This document shows, piece by piece, positions 61,109-64,000 of a stretch of 64,000 nucleotides of DNA. The number at the start of each line of letters is the position of its first letter. Positions within the stretch are counted from its first letter, which is position 1. Under the pieces are notes generated by a model. The model did no database searches. It was not told the origin of the DNA and saw only the letters and a program-made list of their open reading frames with translations. Both the position numbers and the translations under genes were made by a program. Origin of the DNA: an uncultured Tolumonas sp. (lineage in GTDB: Bacteria > Pseudomonadota > Gammaproteobacteria > Enterobacterales > Aeromonadaceae); NCBI RefSeq assembly GCF_963556105.2, contig NZ_OY829945.1, forward strand, positions 74,501 through 138,500, written 5' to 3'.

Positions 61109-62959
61109 TTATTCTCCCAGTTTGCTGCGATCGCGCACGGCACCTTTGTCAGCGCTGGTCGCCAGATTCGCGTAAGCACGCAGTGCAACAGAGACGAAGC
61201 GGTCACGGTTCACTGGCTTCCAGGCCGCTTTGCCTTTGGCTTCCATCGCGGCACGACGGGTCGCCAGTTCGGCATCGCTGATTTTGATATCGATGGTGCG
61301 TGATGGAATATCGATGCTGATCAGATCGCCATCATTAATCAAACCGATATTACCGCCAGACGCAGCCTCTGGTGAAACGTGACCGATCGACAGCCCTGAA
61401 GAACCACCCGAGAAACGACCGTCGGTGATCAAAGCACACACTTTGCCTAAGCCCATCGATTTCAGGTAAGAGGTTGGATACAGCATTTCCTGCATACCCG
61501 GGCCACCTTTCGGGCCTTCGTAACGCACGATCACCACGTCACCCGCTTTTACTTTGCCACCTAAAATGCCAGCAACCGCATCGTCCTGGCTTTCGAACAC
61601 CACGGCGGGGCCTTCGAATTTCAGAATGGATTCGTCCACACCAGCGGTTTTGACGATACAGCCGTCAATCGCCAGATTACCGGCCAGCACGGCTAAACCA
61701 CCATCTTGGCTATAGGCATTTTCTTTGGTGCGGATACAACCTTCTTTACGATCCACATCCAGCGACGGCCAGCGGCAATCCTGGCTAAATGCCACGGTGG
61801 TTGGAATACCGGCGGGGCCCGCGCTGTAGAATTTCTTCACTGCGTCAGATGGGTTCAGTGCCACGTCATACTGTTCAATCAGCTCAGCCAGTGACAGGCC
61901 CAGCACGTTACGCACGTCAGTGTGCAGCAGACCAGCGCGGCTCAGTTCACCCAGAATGGCGACGATGCCACCGGCACGGTGTACGTCTTCCATATGATAT
62001 TTTTGCGTCGACGGTGCCACTTTACACAGCTGTGGTACACGGCGTGACATGCGGTCGATGTCGGCCATGGTGAAATCAACATCACCTTCTTGCGCAATCG
62101 CCAGCAGGTGCAACACGGTGTTGGTGGAACCGCCCATGGCGATATCCAGCGCGATGGCATTTTCAAATGCATCACGGGTCGCGATAGAACGTGGCAGCGC
62201 AGTCACATCGTCTTGTTCATAATAACGTTTGGCCAGTTCCACGATGCGGCGACCGGCACTTTTGAACAGCTGTTCACGATCGGCGTGAGTGGCCAGCAGC
62301 GAACCGTTACCTGGTTGTGACAGACCCAGTGCTTCGGTCAGGCAGTTCATGGAGTTGGCGGTAAACATACCTGAACACGAGCCGCAAGTCGGGCAAGCGC
62401 TGCGCTCAACCGCGGCGGTATCTTCATCGCTCACAGTTGGGTCAGCGGCCATGATCATGGCATCGACCAGATCTAGCTTGATGATTTTGTCTGACAGTTT
62501 GGTTTTACCGGCTTCCATCGGGCCGCCAGAAACGAAAATCACCGGAATGTTCAGGCGCATCGCCGCCATCAGCATGCCTGGGGTGATTTTGTCGCAGTTG
62601 GAGATACAGACCATTGCATCGGCGCAGTGGGCGTTGACCATGTATTCCACCGAGTCAGCGATCAACTCGCGAGAAGGCAGGGAATAGAGCATGCCGCCAT
62701 GACCCATGGCAATACCGTCATCCACCGCAATGGTGTTGAACTCTTTGGCCACACCGCCTGCCGCTTCGATTTCACGCGCGACCAATTGCCCCAGATCTTT
62801 CAAATGTACATGGCCTGGCACGAACTGGGTGAATGAGTTGACTACCGCAATAATCGGCTTATCGAAATCGCCGTCTTTCATACCGGTGGCACGCCACAGT
62901 GCACGGGCACCGGCCATGTTGCGACCTTGGGTAGTCGTTGCGGAACGTAACTTAGGCAT
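61109..62959 (-). CDS. ilvD: Dihydroxy-acid dehydratase
   Basis: 616 aa. Dehydrates 2,3-dihydroxy acids to the 2-oxo acid precursors of valine and isoleucine. Fe-S ligands in [12 protein letters not shown] and [16 protein letters not shown]; the carboxylated-lysine region and [30 protein letters not shown] and [20 protein letters not shown] are all present. Full length. Between ilvE and ilvA, the order of enteric ilvGMEDA operons. Confidence 0.98.
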   Translation of the reverse strand: MPKLRSATTTQGRNMAGARALWRATGMKDGDFDKPIIAVVNSFTQFVPGHVHLKDLGQLVAREIEAAGGVAKEFNTIAVDDGIAMGHGGMLYSLPSRELIADSVEYMVNAHCADAMVCISNCDKITPGMLMAAMRLNIPVIFVSGGPMEAGKTKLSDKIIKLDLVDAMIMAADPTVSDEDTAAVERSACPTCGSCSGMFTANSMNCLTEALGLSQPGNGSLLATHADREQLFKSAGRRIVELAKRYYEQDDVTALPRSIATRDAFENAIALDIAMGGSTNTVLHLLAIAQEGDVDFTMADIDRMSRRVPQLCKVAPSTQKYHMEDVHRAGGIVAILGELSRAGLLHTDVRNVLGLSLAELIEQYDVALNPSDAVKKFYSAGPAGIPTTVAFSQDCRWPSLDVDRKEGCIRTKENAYSQDGGLAVLAGNLAIDGCIVKTAGVDESILKFEGPAVVFESQDDAVAGILGGKVKAGDVVIVRYEGPKGGPGMQEMLYPTSYLKSMGLGKVCALITDGRFSGGSSGLSIGHVSPEAASGGNIGLINDGDLISIDIPSRTIDIKISDAELATRRAAMEAKGKAAWKPVNRDRFVSVALRAYANLATSADKGAVRDRSKLGE

Positions 62960-63056
62960 TGTTGTCTCCTTAATGGAAGCTGCCTGCCGTCTTCATCGGC
63001 CTGATTGGCAACTTCACGATTATGTATTCGAATGTATTCGATGGTTCTGCAAAACA

Positions 63057-63081
63057 AGAAGGCGCCAGTTATGCGCCTTCT
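63057..63081 (-). terminator. Hairpin after ilvE
   Basis: Perfect 9-bp stem AGAAGGCGC / GCGCCTTCT, loop of 7. On the minus strand it is followed by TGTTTTGC, a weak T stretch, so it may be an intercistronic attenuator/processing hairpin within the ilv operon rather than a full stop. Confidence 0.6.
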
Positions 63082-63091
63082 GTTACTTCAA

Positions 63092-64000
63092 TTATTTGCT
63101 GACCGGAGTCAACCAGCCCCATTTATCTTCAGTCTCGCCATTGAACAGGCCAAAGAAGGCTTTTTGGATCGCCTCGGTGATTGGGCCACGACGACCTTCA
63201 CCGATCTGCATACGATCGACAGAGCTTACTGGTGTGATTTCTGCGGCAGTACCACACATGAAGATTTCATCCGCCAGATACAGCGCTTCACGTTGCAGCG
63301 ATTCTTCGCGGATGGTGTAACCCAGTTCACGCGCCAGTGTCATGATGCTGTCACGGGTGATGCCAGGCAGGATGCCGGAGGTTGTTGGCGAGGTGTACAG
63401 TACGCCATTTTTGATGATGAACAGGTTTTCGCCTGAACCTTCCGAGATATAACCGTTTACGTCCAGCGCGATACCTTCCACATAACCGTTACGACGTGCT
63501 TCACGTGCAATCAGTTGGGATGACAGGTAGTTACCACCGGCTTTCGCACCGGTTGGAATGGTGTTTGGTGCAAGACGGCTCCATGAAGACACCATAACAT
63601 CGACACCGTTCGCCAGTGCGTCGTCACCCAGATAAGCACCCCAAGGCAGTGCGCCGATCATCACTTCGACTTTGTCGCTTTTTGGCAACACACCCAAACC
63701 CACGTTACCGATGAAAGCCAGTGGGCGCAGGTAGGCGCTCTTCATGTCGTTTTTGGTCACGATGTCACAGCAGGCTTGTTCAATAGCGGCTTTGTCGAAT
63801 GGCATTTCCATCCAATAGATTTTGGCGGAATCAAACAGGCGCTGAATGTGCTCTTTCAGACGGAAAATCGCGGTGCCATTCGGTGTGTCATAGGCACGAA
63901 TGCCTTCAAATACAGAAGAACCATAATGCAGGGCATGCGTCATCACGTGCACCTGAGCGCGATCCCATTCCACCATTTCGCCATTGAACCAAATGTATTT
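63092..64000 (-). CDS. ilvE: Branched-chain amino acid aminotransferase, 5' end cut by window edge
   Basis: The frame is open to base 64,000, beginning KYIWFNGEMVEWDRAQVHVM, which aligns from about residue 8 of E. coli IlvE; some seven residues are missing. A shorter start at the internal ATG is not real. Marks: HALHYGSSVFEGIRAYD, the PLP lysine in NTIPTGAKAGGNYLSS, EGIALDVNGYISEGSGENLF and FMCGTAAEITPVSSVD. Last transamination step of valine, leucine and isoleucine synthesis. 133 bp upstream of ilvD. Confidence 0.97.
   Translation of the reverse strand, partial: KYIWFNGEMVEWDRAQVHVMTHALHYGSSVFEGIRAYDTPNGTAIFRLKEHIQRLFDSAKIYWMEMPFDKAAIEQACCDIVTKNDMKSAYLRPLAFIGNVGLGVLPKSDKVEVMIGALPWGAYLGDDALANGVDVMVSSWSRLAPNTIPTGAKAGGNYLSSQLIAREARRNGYVEGIALDVNGYISEGSGENLFIIKNGVLYTSPTTSGILPGITRDSIMTLARELGYTIREESLQREALYLADEIFMCGTAAEITPVSSVDRMQIGEGRRGPITEAIQKAFFGLFNGETEDKWGWLTPVSK

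Overview
The window joins two unrelated genomes. Positions 1 to about 52,240 are very GC-rich, densely packed DNA. GTG and TTG starts are common and stop/start overlaps (ATGA, GTGA) are frequent. Gene content (CarD, MltD with LysM, an MshEN-domain protein, FeoA, CbiMQO, HypDE, FadL, many efflux systems) fits a Gram-negative, high-GC bacterium. An acidobacterium of the Holophaga/Geothrix type is my best guess, inferred from overall gene content only. Positions from about 52,260 to 64,000 have much lower GC. They carry gammaproteobacterial genes: a cellobiose-type PTS cluster, a 127-bp ERIC element and the ilvE-ilvD-ilvA segment of an ilvGMEDA operon, suggesting an Aeromonadales/Enterobacterales-like genome such as Tolumonas or Aeromonas. 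The seam cuts through an SPFH gene. A cluster of single-base frameshifts sits just before it and a broken PTS permease just after it, so an assembly chimera is the most likely explanation.

Layout of the GC-rich part. 1-4409: MacAB-like tripartite ABC efflux operon (minus strand), divergent from a WYL regulator. 5.7-8.9 kb: esterase-like hydrolase, acetate kinase, DUF2400-type protein. 9-13.3 kb: histidine-phosphotransfer-like protein, MshEN protein, FeoA with a FeoB-associated small protein but no FeoB, then a pgsA-like/PerM-like/gmhB-like string. 13.3-18.3 kb: TetR with twin operators, sfsA, gcvT, gcvH, mltD. 18.3-23 kb: tRNA-Ala(GGC), ABC-F ATPase, coaX, FAD reductase, birA. 23-27 kb: HAD phosphatase, a serine-recombinase-like protein lacking its catalytic serine, and a CbiMQO cobalt/nickel importer. 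27-34 kb: MFS exporter/AraC pair, carD, rlmI, cysteine desulfurase, HAD protein, methyltransferase. 34-42 kb: YigZ, an 880-residue secreted protein of unknown function, NlpC/P60 lipoprotein, FadL-type porin, hypD, hypE. 42-46 kb: LytTR protein, MipA-like outer-membrane protein and a two-component system tied together by two PmrA/QseB-type boxes. 46-51.6 kb: metallo-beta-lactamase-fold protein and an EmrB-EmrA-TolC efflux operon with a (frameshifted) TetR and a perfect operator.

Four copies of a palindromic ~115-bp repeat built from CACCAAG / CTTGGTG units lie between 33.2 and 47.1 kb. Each abuts the 3' end of at least one gene, three of them between convergent genes.

The gammaproteobacterial part holds a broken bgl-type EIIC, a 6-phospho-beta-glucosidase, PTS IIB and IIA with only a 29-codon remnant where the cellobiose EIIC gene should be, a LacI regulator with candidate operators, an isochorismatase-family hydrolase divergent from an AraC/GATase-type regulator, a TetR/lipoprotein pair with twin operators, and ilvA, ilvD and a 5'-truncated ilvE.
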